This document shows positions 10,801 through 17,784 of a stretch of 64,000 nt of DNA, in pieces. The DNA lies in contig CACXIP010000006.1 in the NCBI GenBank assembly GCA_902767775.1, positions 62,001 through 126,000 on the forward strand. The letters are read 5' to 3'. The first letter of the stretch is position 1. Every line of letters begins with the position of its first letter. The notes below the pieces were generated by a model. It had not been told where the DNA came from and did no database searches. It was given only the letters and a program-made list of their open reading frames with translations. This DNA comes from an uncultured Prevotellaceae bacterium. GTDB lineage: Bacteria > Bacteroidota > Bacteroidia > Bacteroidales > Bacteroidaceae. A program made the translations under genes and the position numbers.

Positions 10801-11277
10801 AGCCATGCACAGAAACTGACCATCGACAAATCATCGGAAGGCACCTCATGGGGAGCCGTCTACATACAGTCTGTGGAACCGTCGGAGAAGGTGACTGACG
10901 CATCCTCCGGATTCACTGTGAAACGTGAGGTGGTGTCGGAAGGTGACGCATTGAAAGTAGGTGACAAAATCAAGGTTCGCATCACCATCCGTGCCGACCG
11001 CGACTACGACTTTGTACAGGTGGTGGACAAGAGGGCTTCTTGCTTGGAACCCGTCCGCCAACTCAGTGAATATCACTGGGGTTATTATAGCCAAAAGAAG
11101 GATAGTTCTACCCTCTATTTCATTCAGCACATGAACAAGGGCGTTCATGTGTTGGAAACGGAATATTATGTTGACAGGGAAGGTGATTATGGCATGGGTA
11201 CATGCACTGTGCAGTGTGCCTATGCGCCAGAATTCACCGCTCGTACAAAAGGGGGAATCATCAGGAGCAGCAAATAG
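4831..11277 (+). CDS. Giant alpha-2-macroglobulin-like protein with STN, carboxypeptidase-regulatory and plug-like modules
   Basis: The 2148-residue exported protein starts with a signal peptide (MTRRIHLIALLIALMTQGLTAQ is split between residues 1-22). Domains in order: STN at about 22-98; carboxypeptidase-regulatory-like domain at about 104-190; a helical stretch; MG2-type macroglobulin domain near 674 (FTDRRIYRPGQQVQA); further beta-sandwiches; a second regulatory-like domain at about 1237-1310 (GIVVDEMGDPFIGAIVSIKN); a TonB-plug-like remnant at about 1340-1380 (NQALQGRIAGLDIVYN, SIRIRG); the A2M core near 1408 (TAFFMPTLRTGTDGTATMAF); and an alpha-alpha barrel from about 1690 (GPDGGWSW). No thioester motif (CxEQ) is seen, so covalent protease trapping is unlikely. 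The STN and plug pieces belong to SusC/FecA receptors that signal to anti-sigma proteins. Coupling to the sigma/anti-sigma genes suggests that this protein is the sensor or the product of that pathway (inference). Confidence 0.85.
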   Translation: MTRRIHLIALLIALMTQGLTAQTINQQFKDCSLSDALLAIDDACDSITVNFVYDDLEDFRVTTDVTNATVQDAVRQVCGFYPMRIITFGNDIFVECTQRDSLRLIGKVVDQKGLPLKYANVALLSPVDSSQVNHGVANDDGYVVIPCPIQEVILRVTHVGYRTYERRCKVTDMGEIILSPDTKQLKGVNVSATPPPNHVIRRSYASLWKEANRLAKTDLPQKEMEVMRLIAMKARAEMNYGQLLTAELMYGSLQRTVSPDSLDSFISRLVAEEQSAATHAPMLAATYQTILSKIIEENDPGSDEAEKYRQKALSNPDVLSQTDSHILQPFLNLGDDSDIFGHDMLSVIGFETGNEAVLRDYYKQKGSRKAQMVLDYRLLTNDYHTKYGHVMVDRRTQYLASLDSLIQRYSDLPECCELVIERYNVMRDMPDYSAEQLNAFLDNNISKWSNWRNVVQLQNFKRQLTQPQLAIETHDRQIPSQHTYVVKLKDIRNIKQVNVKLTRLDIDQQNRMLHSSYMDEERLNDLRKYANGKNEVICSKQLASHPEYEIFNDSIQLPALGAGIYLMQWSTDKKEANTIYDILHVSDITLLSEALPDEMIRFAVVNTSTGKPIPHARLSLGDKANKIVRTDSHGEVVCSNKYSRIFAFTDDDHFSLPLNWTLHHYAEETSKQKLIHIFTDRRIYRPGQQVQAAISVVLNDCNHYQEMLQGEQLRVKLMDPASITVADTIVTTDEFGTATLLFPLHKSKSGFYNIIASPVTDAADGMNTSCFFGVEEYKLPTFDLQFQPLARNQLEADTLRLPLYVRTFSGGFVNRARVAYKVSLFSSVASPSSFFEEVSMYRAALIASIADDTTYTAADGTAYLCIPLQTPNVERDGRKVDQFIFSINAIVTDMAGETHEISQNIKYTTRQRTLSLLMSSPIMKVGQPLRLKWQLKDHIGLDIDEDVTYYIDNPTNVFHAESNKRVEMPECQALKQAGKHRIFAICDGDTVSGTFLVHDFNAKRLGTHMSSFLAVSDGRFPADGSAVKLQFGTSLQDVHLVYSIIAGKQVIEQGVMRLNDEIHTRTLTYRPEYGPGVFVATAFIKDGKVYQEQANISMPLPDKRLQMKWTTFRDRLTPGQKEEWRLQVTHPDGSPAAANVLATLYDASLDRISNHALGFSPFNQYRIPGTQWRSPYTLTKTTLISETLQLANSQPLSFSYFDPLLSILRGNNQTIQEKMDISRLLPKKVSHKGRSGYACGIVVDEMGDPFIGAIVSIKNSEKTVLTNIDGEFEIAMRDPQSLLVSFVGYKSATVKAFPGSYLNIVLNPSTVLKEVVVGAGKRREGGALSVPLRAVRQVEQLQPADTKPDTNQALQGRIAGLDIVYNSSSFSENSIRIRGTSPMDDVADISNNRGIQQPVVVRENFSETAFFMPTLRTGTDGTATMAFTLPESVTTWRLLTLAYDKEANYAQHDTTVVAQKEVMVQPNLPRFVRSGDQSVIAASVTSLSEQNHSGVALLQMLDPSTDTVVWSSSMPFTVEGGSSTKVDFHYQPTDQYPLLICRVSVSGDSFSDGEQHYLPVLPNKELVLTTHPITMHGASRIDIPLSGATSKDSTRVTIEFTNHPAWLIVGAVPTLATRPDDDALSQASALYVNTIAGQMMNSQPELREVMEQWRDEDGKEGNVESALARNQELRNVLLEETPWAAEATNEAAQKRHMMKYFDVPTLKMRINNAIKQLGALQGPDGGWSWCKGMDSSPYITTTVMEILSRLVSLAQIDKATSQLIDRGMAYLDKLTAKKVKEMKRQEAQNKKREKGERIIIEPDEQMLHYLYITSLLDKDHKEQMRAERKYLLSYLCDHRLDLSIYGKAACAVVLAREGQKTKASEYLKSLLDYAVKTDEMGMYFDIPKAHYSWRNYRIPTVVMAMEAVRLLAPKDTTSVRMMQRWLLQEKRTQLWDTSVNSIDAIHAFLCTGGIGFEKKQDAATFQLDGHPLSVPQSTAPLGYVKTMLTDSHAQKLTIDKSSEGTSWGAVYIQSVEPSEKVTDASSGFTVKREVVSEGDALKVGDKIKVRITIRADRDYDFVQVVDKRASCLEPVRQLSEYHWGYYSQKKDSSTLYFIQHMNKGVHVLETEYYVDREGDYGMGTCTVQCAYAPEFTARTKGGIIRSSK

Positions 11278-11292
11278 AATCATCTGTCAATC

Positions 11293-11358
11293 AAAAAGAG
11301 GATTTTTGTGTCAAAATAGACGAAAAAGGTCTGTTTATTCACAAAATCCTCTTTTTTT
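11293..11358 (+). terminator. Intrinsic terminator of the sigma / anti-sigma / A2M operon
   Basis: GAGGATTTTTGTG and CACAAAATCCTC pair with one bulged base across a loop of about 29 bases, flanked by A and T runs, and end in seven T. It lies 16 bases after the A2M stop codon. Confidence 0.75.
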
Positions 11359-11389
11359 ATTGCATAATCAGATTTTTACACTAACTTTG
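11359..11389 (+). promoter_or_regulatory. Promoter of the PH-domain / M48 / NfeD / SPFH gene group
   Basis: ATTG at 11359-11362 (one mismatch to TTTG), 19 bases, then TAACTTTG at 11382-11389. It follows directly on the terminator and leaves a leader of about 43 bases. Confidence 0.6.
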
Positions 11390-11438
11390 CTTACGCGAAA
11401 TGTCAATCAAATACTGAAACCGAAAAACAATAACAACA

Positions 11439-11924
11439 ATGAGTCTATCCAAAAACAACATGATGGAGGGCGAGAACGTCATCTGTGAAGCCAAATTTCA
11501 TTACATGATTTATTGGTTGCCCATCCTGCTGACCCTGCTGGCGGTGGCATTGCCATTTATACCCATCGGCGAGAACACACTGAAATACCGGTTGATTTTC
11601 AGCGGCATATTCCTCGTGCTGGCTTTCCTTTGGTACATCGTCATCAACAACGGTAAAAAATTCGTTCTTACCAACAAGCGCATCATACTCAAAACGGGCA
11701 TCATCATGCGCAATTCAAAAGAACTTATGCTGCGCAAATGTGAGAGCATTAACGTGCAGCAGTCCATATTAGGACGTATCCTCAACTATGGCGACGTCAT
11801 TGTCTCAACAGGTGAGGAGAAGGATGTTTTCAAATACATCTGGGGACCCATGTCCTTCAGTACTAAAATCAATGAGCAGATTGACAAAATCAGTACATCT
11901 ACAAATATTGAGGCTAACAACTAA
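11439..11924 (+). CDS. Membrane protein with bacterial PH domain (DUF304/bPH2-like)
   Basis: The 161-residue protein has two membrane segments at about residues 22-42 (MIYWLPILLTLLAVALPFI) and 51-70, followed by a cytoplasmic beta-rich domain with the bPH2 signature (FVLTNKRIILKTGIIMRNSK, ELMLRKCESINVQQSILGRI, LNYGDVIVSTG). Such proteins are small inner-membrane proteins of unclear biochemical role. ATG 11439 is used; an in-frame ATG at 11460 is possible. Only 13 bases separate it from the next gene, a lipoprotein protease, and NfeD and SPFH genes follow, so the group looks like an envelope quality-control cluster. The family call is solid; the role is unknown. Confidence 0.85.
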   Translation: MSLSKNNMMEGENVICEAKFHYMIYWLPILLTLLAVALPFIPIGENTLKYRLIFSGIFLVLAFLWYIVINNGKKFVLTNKRIILKTGIIMRNSKELMLRKCESINVQQSILGRILNYGDVIVSTGEEKDVFKYIWGPMSFSTKINEQIDKISTSTNIEANN

Positions 11925-11937
11925 ATATCTTACGAAT

Positions 11938-12837
11938 ATGAAAAAGAAAAATTGGATGCTGCTTATCATGGCAGTGATTTTGGTGGCCTGCGGCACCTCA
12001 CGCGTGGTGCCTGTGACAGGACGCAAACAAAGCGTGGTGAGCGACAATGCTGGTTTGCTCACTGAGAGTTTTACGGCTTACAAAAACTATGTGAGCACTG
12101 CCAAACTGTCGACCGATGCCACAAAAACGGCCTTGGTGAAAAAAGTAGGCCAGCGGCTTGCCAATGCCGTGGAGACCTATCTCACCAACAACGGCTATAA
12201 GGATGAGGTGCAGAACTACAACTGGGAGTTCAACCTCGTGGCAGACAAGCAGGTGAATGCATTCTGCATGCCCGGTGGAAAAATCGTGGTTTACGAGGGA
12301 CTGCTTCCCGTCACTCAGACAGAAACAGCGCTGGCTATCGTTCTCGGACATGAGATTGCCCATGCTGTAGCATACCACTCCGCAGAACAGCAGCAGTCGG
12401 AAAACAAGCGACAGATTATCGGTCAGGTGGCAGGCAGCGTGTTGTCAGCAGCTGGAATGAGCTCCAATACGGCAAGCACCCTTTCCTCGCTCTATGGACT
12501 GGGCTCACAGGTGGCGCAACTGAAATATTCGCGCAACCATGAGACGGAGGCCGACCGTATCGGACTGGTCTTCGCCGCCATGGCTGGTTATGACCCCAAC
12601 GAGGCCCTCACCTTCTGGCAGAGGATGGCTGCAAACAGTTCTGGTGGTTCCACACCTACATGGATGAGCACACACCCCTCTGATGCACAGCGCATTTCAG
12701 ACATCCAGAAGTTCCTCCCCGAGGCTCTGCGTTATTACAAACCAGCAGGTACTGCCACAACGACAACTTCTTCTAAGAAATCCACGACAAAGAAGGCCTC
12801 CACACCTAAGACCACAAAAACCATCCGTATCCAGTAA
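11938..12837 (+). CDS. M48-family metallopeptidase lipoprotein
   Basis: The 299-residue zinc protease is probably anchored to a membrane on the periplasmic side. MKKKNWMLLIMAVILVAC gives a lipoprotein signal with Cys18, so ATG 11938 is chosen over an in-frame upstream start inside the previous gene. The zinc site is HEIAH at residues 138-142 (in VLGHEIAHAV), with the third ligand expected in NHETEADRIG near residues 200-210. The length and motif spacing fit the LoiP/YcaL/BepA-like secreted M48 group, which degrades or matures outer-membrane proteins. The tail after about residue 265 is rich in Thr, Ser and Lys (TTTTSSKKSTTKKAS) and is probably disordered. It is followed by NfeD and SPFH genes, consistent with envelope proteostasis. 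Confidence 0.9.
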   Translation: MKKKNWMLLIMAVILVACGTSRVVPVTGRKQSVVSDNAGLLTESFTAYKNYVSTAKLSTDATKTALVKKVGQRLANAVETYLTNNGYKDEVQNYNWEFNLVADKQVNAFCMPGGKIVVYEGLLPVTQTETALAIVLGHEIAHAVAYHSAEQQQSENKRQIIGQVAGSVLSAAGMSSNTASTLSSLYGLGSQVAQLKYSRNHETEADRIGLVFAAMAGYDPNEALTFWQRMAANSSGGSTPTWMSTHPSDAQRISDIQKFLPEALRYYKPAGTATTTTSSKKSTTKKASTPKTTKTIRIQ

Positions 12838-12849
12838 TTCTTCTCCGTC

Positions 12850-13302
12850 ATGATAGAATTCTTCACTCAACATGTGTGGCTGATATGGATACTTATATCC
12901 GTATTGGGACTGATTATAGAACTTGGGTCTGGTGACCTTTTTATCCTCTGTTTCTCAATAGGTGCATTGGCAGCCTCGCTGACAGCAGCCCTCGGACTGG
13001 GTATCGTGCCACAGCTCATCTCGCTGGCTTTGTGCTCTTTGTTGAGCATCTATTTCATAAGGCCTGTGGCATTGAGATACCTCCACCGAAATGACCCCAA
13101 CCGAGTCAGCAACGCCGATGCGCTCATCGGCCGTGAGGGACGGGTGTCGGAAGCCATTGCAAAAGGCGGCTCAGGTCGAGTGGCTATCGATGGCGACGAT
13201 TGGAAGGCTGTTTCTGCCGATGGTATGGCCATTGGAAAAGGAGAGAAAGTAAAGGTCGTAGGCAGAGAGAGCATCATCATCACCGTAGAACGGGTGGGCT
13301 GA
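12850..13302 (+). CDS. NfeD-like membrane protein (short form)
   Basis: The 150-residue protein has about three hydrophobic segments in the first 75 residues (LIWILISVLGLIIELGSGDL and following) and a C-terminal OB-fold-like domain (DALIGREGRVSEAIAKGG, then GRVAIDGDDWKAVSADG). This is the short NfeD form, lacking the ClpP-like serine protease domain. Short NfeD proteins are typically encoded with an SPFH/stomatin partner, and one follows 89 bases downstream. The gap 13303-13391 is extremely AT-rich, with repeated TTTTAATTTT-like blocks. Confidence 0.9.
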   Translation: MIEFFTQHVWLIWILISVLGLIIELGSGDLFILCFSIGALAASLTAALGLGIVPQLISLALCSLLSIYFIRPVALRYLHRNDPNRVSNADALIGREGRVSEAIAKGGSGRVAIDGDDWKAVSADGMAIGKGEKVKVVGRESIIITVERVG

Positions 13303-13391
13303 CACCTGCCATGCCAAGATGAATGGTATCCCGTCTCATCTTTTAATTTTATTATTTAATTTTCATTTTTAATCTTTTAATTTTTTCTTCC

Positions 13392-14348
13392 GTGACTACA
13401 CCGATTATTGTATTGATCGCCATTATCATATTGGTGATTTACCTGGCCAAGAAAACTTTGGTCATCATCCCTCAGTCTGAAACGAAAATCATCGAGCGAC
13501 TGGGTAAGTATCATGCCACCCTGCAGCCCGGTATCAACATCATCATTCCATTTATTGATGCTGCCAAGAACATCGTTACCCTGAGCAGGGGAAGATATGT
13601 CTATTCCAGCGACATCGACTTGCGTGAACAGGTGTATGACTTCGATAAGCAGAACGTTATCACCAAGGACAATATCCAAATGCAAATTAACGCATTGCTG
13701 TATTTCCAGATAGTTGACCCCTTCAAGGCTGTATATGAAATCAACAACCTGCCCAACGCTATCGAGAAACTGACGCAGACCACGCTGCGTAACATCATTG
13801 GTGAGATGGAGCTTGACCAGACGCTTACCTCGCGCGACACGGTGAATACAAAACTAAGGGCAGTGCTCGACGATGCCACCAACAAATGGGGCATCAAAGT
13901 CAACCGGGTGGAACTTCAGGACATCACGCCGCCGCAGAGCGTGCTGCAAGCCATGGAGAAGCAGATGCAGGCAGAGCGCAACAAGCGTGCCGTCATCCTC
14001 ACCAGCGAGGGCGACAAACAGTCGCAGATTCTTCAGTCAGAGGGTGAGAAGGCTGCCACCATCAACAAGGCTGAGGCTCTCAAACAGCAGGCCATCCTTG
14101 AGGCAGAGGGTGTGGCACAGGCCCGCATCCGCAAGGCTGAGGCAGAGGCCATAGCCATTCAGAAAATCACAGAGGCCGTGGGCAATTCGACCAATCCCGC
14201 CAACTACCTGCTGGCACAGAAATATATCCAGATGATGGAGGAACTGGCTTCCGGACAGCAGGCCAAGACGGTCTACTTGCCTTATGAGGCAACCAACCTT
14301 TTGGGTAGCCTTGGTGGAATAAAAGACTTGTTTAACGCACAAAACTGA
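13392..14348 (+). CDS. SPFH/stomatin-family membrane scaffold protein (QmcA-like)
   Basis: The 318-residue protein begins at a GTG codon and has one N-terminal membrane segment (TPIIVLIAIIILVIYLA). An SPFH domain follows at about residues 22-200 (IIERLGKYHATLQPGINIII, INALLYFQIVDPFKAVYEIN). After it there is a coiled-coil of Ala, Glu, Lys and Gln residues (KAEALKQQAILEAEGVAQAR). No ATG offers a better start, because the membrane helix begins immediately after GTG. Stomatin-like proteins form membrane ring scaffolds and work with NfeD proteins, matching the gene upstream. The WecB-like gene follows after 8 bases, so the two may be co-transcribed. Confidence 0.9.
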   Translation: MTTPIIVLIAIIILVIYLAKKTLVIIPQSETKIIERLGKYHATLQPGINIIIPFIDAAKNIVTLSRGRYVYSSDIDLREQVYDFDKQNVITKDNIQMQINALLYFQIVDPFKAVYEINNLPNAIEKLTQTTLRNIIGEMELDQTLTSRDTVNTKLRAVLDDATNKWGIKVNRVELQDITPPQSVLQAMEKQMQAERNKRAVILTSEGDKQSQILQSEGEKAATINKAEALKQQAILEAEGVAQARIRKAEAEAIAIQKITEAVGNSTNPANYLLAQKYIQMMEELASGQQAKTVYLPYEATNLLGSLGGIKDLFNAQN

Positions 14349-14356
14349 TTAGGCAG

Positions 14357-15451
14357 ATGAATATATGCATCGTGGCGGGGGCAAGACCCAATTTCATCAA
14401 GGTGGCTCCCATCATGCGTGCCATCGACAATGCAAAAGCTCAGGGCAAGGATGTGGCATGCCAACTGGTCTATGCTGGTGCTGACTCAGATGAGACCTTG
14501 GAGCAGTCGCTCTTCGACGACCTGCAGATGCGGCGCCCTGATGTGTTTCTTGGAGTGGACTGTGCAAGCCTTAACGAACTGACCGGTAGGGTGATGGGGG
14601 AGTTTGAGCACTACCTCGAAACTCATCCTACCGATGTGGTGATTGTCGTCGATGACCTCGCCTCGACCATGGCGGCGGCCATCGTCACCAAGAAACAGGG
14701 TATCCGGCTGACGCATCTCGTGGCTGGCACACGTTCCTTCGACATACGCATGCCGAAGGAAATCAACCGACTCGTCATCGACGGACTTTCCGACCTGCTC
14801 TTCACCGCAGGAGAGGGCGCCTGCCAAATCGTTTCCCGCGAAGGGGCGCAACTCTCACAGGTCTATATGGTGGGCAATATCCTCATGGACACGCTGAGGG
14901 CCAACTACACCCGACTGCGCCGTCCAGAGGTGCTTGGACAATTGGGGTTGGAGGACAAGTCATATTTGGTGTTCACGCTCAATAGAAAAGCACTGATTGC
15001 CAACCGTGACAACTTGCGTCAGATGCTCAAGGCCATGCTGGAGGCGGCAGGTGATACGCATATCGTGGCTCCGTTGCGTGGTGAGGCACGTAAGGCAGTT
15101 GCCTCATTGCTGGCTACCATCAATATGTCGCTCGACACCTTCCATCTCACAGACCCTATGGGATATCTGGAGTTCGGATACCTCACCGCCCATGCCAAGG
15201 GCATCATTACCGATTCGGGAAATGTGGCGGAGGAGGCTACCTTCAATGGGGTACCATGTGCCACGCTCAACAGTTATACTGAGCATATCGAGACCGTCCG
15301 CACGGGGTCCAACATTCTGGTGGGTGAGGATGCACAGTGCCTGCGTGAGACCGTGGAGGACATGGTGGCAGGACGATGGAAGAAAAGCAACATTCCCGAC
15401 CGATGGGACGGACGGTCGGCAGAGAGAATCGTGCAGATATTGTTGTCCTAA
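14357..15451 (+). CDS. UDP-GlcNAc 2-epimerase (WecB)-like protein with substituted active site
   Basis: The 364-residue protein has the length and two-domain GT-B-like layout of WecB: GARPNFIKVAPIMRA at residues 7-21, SFDIRMPKEINRLVIDGLSD near 127-146 and TDSGNVAEEATF near 276-287. Several positions that are catalytic in characterised epimerases differ. The Glu of the usual HVEAGLRS is Val122 (here HLVAGTRS). The His of TGHRREN is Asn209 (TLNRKA), with the following Glu also lost. The usual GDT is DDL (D99, D100, L101). RxxTERPE is replaced by LNSYTEHIE. Either the substrate or chemistry has changed, or the protein is not a classical epimerase. The downstream cobC gene is convergent and overlaps it by 4 bases. 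Confidence 0.8.
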   Translation: MNICIVAGARPNFIKVAPIMRAIDNAKAQGKDVACQLVYAGADSDETLEQSLFDDLQMRRPDVFLGVDCASLNELTGRVMGEFEHYLETHPTDVVIVVDDLASTMAAAIVTKKQGIRLTHLVAGTRSFDIRMPKEINRLVIDGLSDLLFTAGEGACQIVSREGAQLSQVYMVGNILMDTLRANYTRLRRPEVLGQLGLEDKSYLVFTLNRKALIANRDNLRQMLKAMLEAAGDTHIVAPLRGEARKAVASLLATINMSLDTFHLTDPMGYLEFGYLTAHAKGIITDSGNVAEEATFNGVPCATLNSYTEHIETVRTGSNILVGEDAQCLRETVEDMVAGRWKKSNIPDRWDGRSAERIVQILLS

Positions 15452-15975
15452 ATCTCAATATCCACCATTTCTCCATATCCCGGCTGGTGGCTGAAGGCCT
15501 CCTCCTCGGGGTAGAGTCCCACATGCAGACAGGCTGCGACAATCACACCGCCATGGGCGAAAACCGCCACATGGCGGTAGTTTTTTTGACTCAGTTCGTC
15601 AAGGAAATCGCCTACACGACGGCGGAGCATCGGGAAACTTTCTCCTCCCGTGGCGGGCAGATGCAGGAAATCATCATACCAGCGCTGCAAGGCAGGGTCG
15701 CGAATGTCGTCATAGCGTTGCATCTCCCATTCCCCCATGTTCATCTCCTTGAGGCGGTCGTCGATGGTGGCATCTGGATAGCCACACCATTCGGCAAGCA
15801 TCCTCGCTCGCATCAGCGGCGAGGAAAAGACATGGTCGAATGCCATGCCCTGCAGCCGGTCCTTCGTGATGGATGCCTCCATCTCAAAAGTGTCGGCAAC
15901 AGGTACGTCGCTCCACCCGTAGCAGGTGCCGCGGGGCACTGCCACACTTGTATGGCGTATCAGGGTAACTCTCAT
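15448..15975 (-). CDS. cobC: Alpha-ribazole phosphatase (histidine phosphatase family)
   Basis: The 175-residue enzyme removes phosphate from alpha-ribazole 5'-phosphate (or adenosylcobalamin 5'-phosphate) at the end of cobalamin assembly. The histidine-phosphatase signature LIRHTSV holds the nucleophilic His at residue 8. Other family marks are SSPLMRARMLAEW, LKEMNMGEWE and the second catalytic His in VAVFAHGGVI. Its ATG overlaps the cobS stop by 4 bases, which places it last in a cobU-cobT-cobS-cobC operon and decides the choice over general phosphoglycerate mutase-like phosphatases. Confidence 0.9.
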   Translation of the reverse strand: MRVTLIRHTSVAVPRGTCYGWSDVPVADTFEMEASITKDRLQGMAFDHVFSSPLMRARMLAEWCGYPDATIDDRLKEMNMGEWEMQRYDDIRDPALQRWYDDFLHLPATGGESFPMLRRRVGDFLDELSQKNYRHVAVFAHGGVIVAACLHVGLYPEEEAFSHQPGYGEMVDIEI

Positions 15976-16763
15976 TTGCAGGTGATGACAGCAGTGATAT
16001 AGACAGTCAGTTCAACAAGAAGGAATATGGCTCCGCAGCAGTCGCCGGTGTACCCGCGCAGGGTGTGCCAGATTTTCAGGTAGAGAACGTACATCATGAG
16101 GCAGGGGGCGAAAATCAGCCATTGCACCGACCCCGTCAGTCCGCCCCACAGCAGCAACGGAATAGCGGGAAGCAGGCCCTGGAAGGCGAGGAATATGCCG
16201 CCGGCGATGCTCACCTTCCTATAGACCACCTTGGCCTTGGCCTCACTCTCATTACGGGCATAGGGCATCATCTGCACAATCTGTCCTGCCAGCATCTTGG
16301 CAAAGGGGTCGGCTGCCACGACAAGAAAGGCTGCGGTGCGTGTTGGCAGACTGTACAGGCAGATGAAAAGGATGGCGAAATAGGCGATGAGGCTCAATAC
16401 TCCATAGGTGCCGATGCGTGAGTCCTTCATGATGCTGAGGATGTGCTCACGGTTGCTGCCTCCTCCTCCGAACCCGTCGAAGAAGTCGGCGAGTCCGTCT
16501 TCATGGAGAGCTCCTGTGAGCAGCAGGCGTGCTACGATGGCTGCCGCAATGGCAAGTGCCGGGGGCATCACCATCGGACCGAAGTAGAGGATGGCTCCCA
16601 TTGTCAGTCCTGTCAGCCAACCTGCCAATGGCCAGAACTCCACTACGGCACGATAGCACTCGCGTGGTGGCTCATAGATGCGCCACAAGGGAAGGCGTGT
16701 GAAGAAAATCAGGGCAGCCCAGGCGTTCTGCCACCATTTAGAAGTATTTAGTGATATTTGCAT
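15972..16763 (-). CDS. cobS: Adenosylcobinamide-GDP ribazoletransferase (cobalamin synthase)
   Basis: The 263-residue inner-membrane enzyme joins adenosylcobinamide-GDP to alpha-ribazole (phosphate). It shows the diagnostic acidic motif ALHEDGLADFFDGFGGGG at about residues 85-102, next to MKDSRIGTYGVL, and several hydrophobic segments downstream. A Cys/Gly pair near the end (RGYTGDCCGA) is also typical. It overlaps cobT upstream by 26 bases and cobC downstream by 4 bases, so the four genes are translated as a tightly packed operon. Confidence 0.94.
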   Translation of the reverse strand: MQISLNTSKWWQNAWAALIFFTRLPLWRIYEPPRECYRAVVEFWPLAGWLTGLTMGAILYFGPMVMPPALAIAAAIVARLLLTGALHEDGLADFFDGFGGGGSNREHILSIMKDSRIGTYGVLSLIAYFAILFICLYSLPTRTAAFLVVAADPFAKMLAGQIVQMMPYARNESEAKAKVVYRKVSIAGGIFLAFQGLLPAIPLLLWGGLTGSVQWLIFAPCLMMYVLYLKIWHTLRGYTGDCCGAIFLLVELTVYITAVITCK

Positions 16764-17784
16764 GATCGAAGTCGTTCATCTCATTGATCATTCTTACTGA
16801 GGTCTCTATGATGGGATAGGCACACAGCGCTCCTGTGCCCTCTCCAAGGCGGAGGCCGAGGTTGAGCAGTGGTTGGGCACCCATCAGGTCAAGCATCTTG
16901 CGATGTCCTGACTCATCACCGCAATGTCCGAAAATGGCATAGTCGAGGACGGACGGATAGAGGCGGGAGGCAGCAAGCATGCAGGCAGTCATGATAAAGC
17001 CGTCGACCATCACCGCCATGCGCAGTTCGGCTGCACGGAGCATCGCCCCGATGGCTGCCACCATCTCAAATCCTCCAAAATAGCGAATAAGGGTTGCTGT
17101 GTCTTCGGGTGAGTGGTTTTGCCTGTAGCGGTCGACGGAAGCATGAAGAACCTCGCGCTTGTGCGCTATACCTTCATCGTTGAGTCCGGCACCGGCACCA
17201 ATACATTCATCAAGTGGCAGGTGCCCCATTTCACTCATCCAGATGCTCGACGGTGAGGTGTTGGCTATGCCCATCTCACCGATGCATAAGATGTTGCAGC
17301 CTGCCTGATGGCAGGAGTCCACCAGTTCGGCTCCCGTATCGATGGCTCGTGCCATCTGTTCCTCGGTCATCGCCGGTTCGTAGAGGAAGTTGGCGGTGCC
17401 ATAGGCTATTTTGCGGTCGAGGATGCCGCTCACTCCGTCAAAGTCATGGTCTACACCCATATCGACGATATGCAGGTCGAAATGATGCTGGCGGCACAGC
17501 ATGTTGACACCGCCGCCGCCACGGGTGAAGTTGACCATCTGCTGCCAGGTGACCTCCCGTGGTGACACGCTGACTCCCTCACGCTCTATGCCATGGTCGC
17601 CTCCGAGCAGAAGATGGGAGGGATGCGAGAGGGTGGGAGAGAGTGTTTGCTGGATAAGGCATAATTGTTCGGCTATGTCTTCCAACCGTCCTAATGAGCG
17701 GCGTGGCTTGTTCAAGTTGTCAATCTTGTCGCGGATGGCGGCGAGCATCGACATCTCGGTGTGTGGAATATCAAATTTTCTCAT
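16738..17784 (-). CDS. cobT: Nicotinate-nucleotide--dimethylbenzimidazole phosphoribosyltransferase
   Basis: The 348-residue cytoplasmic enzyme activates the lower-ligand base by transferring phosphoribose from nicotinate mononucleotide to form alpha-ribazole phosphate. Seen motifs: LNKPRRSLGRLEDIAEQ near the N-terminus, LLLGGDHGIEREGVS, GGGGVNMLC, CIGEMGIANTS, FGHCGDESGHRKML and LRLGEGTGA near residue 315; the last carries the catalytic Glu of the family. The length matches. The start overlaps the cobU stop region by 14 bases. Which lower-ligand base the organism uses cannot be read from this gene. Confidence 0.95.
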   Translation of the reverse strand: MRKFDIPHTEMSMLAAIRDKIDNLNKPRRSLGRLEDIAEQLCLIQQTLSPTLSHPSHLLLGGDHGIEREGVSVSPREVTWQQMVNFTRGGGGVNMLCRQHHFDLHIVDMGVDHDFDGVSGILDRKIAYGTANFLYEPAMTEEQMARAIDTGAELVDSCHQAGCNILCIGEMGIANTSPSSIWMSEMGHLPLDECIGAGAGLNDEGIAHKREVLHASVDRYRQNHSPEDTATLIRYFGGFEMVAAIGAMLRAAELRMAVMVDGFIMTACMLAASRLYPSVLDYAIFGHCGDESGHRKMLDLMGAQPLLNLGLRLGEGTGALCAYPIIETSVRMINEMNDFDHANITKYF

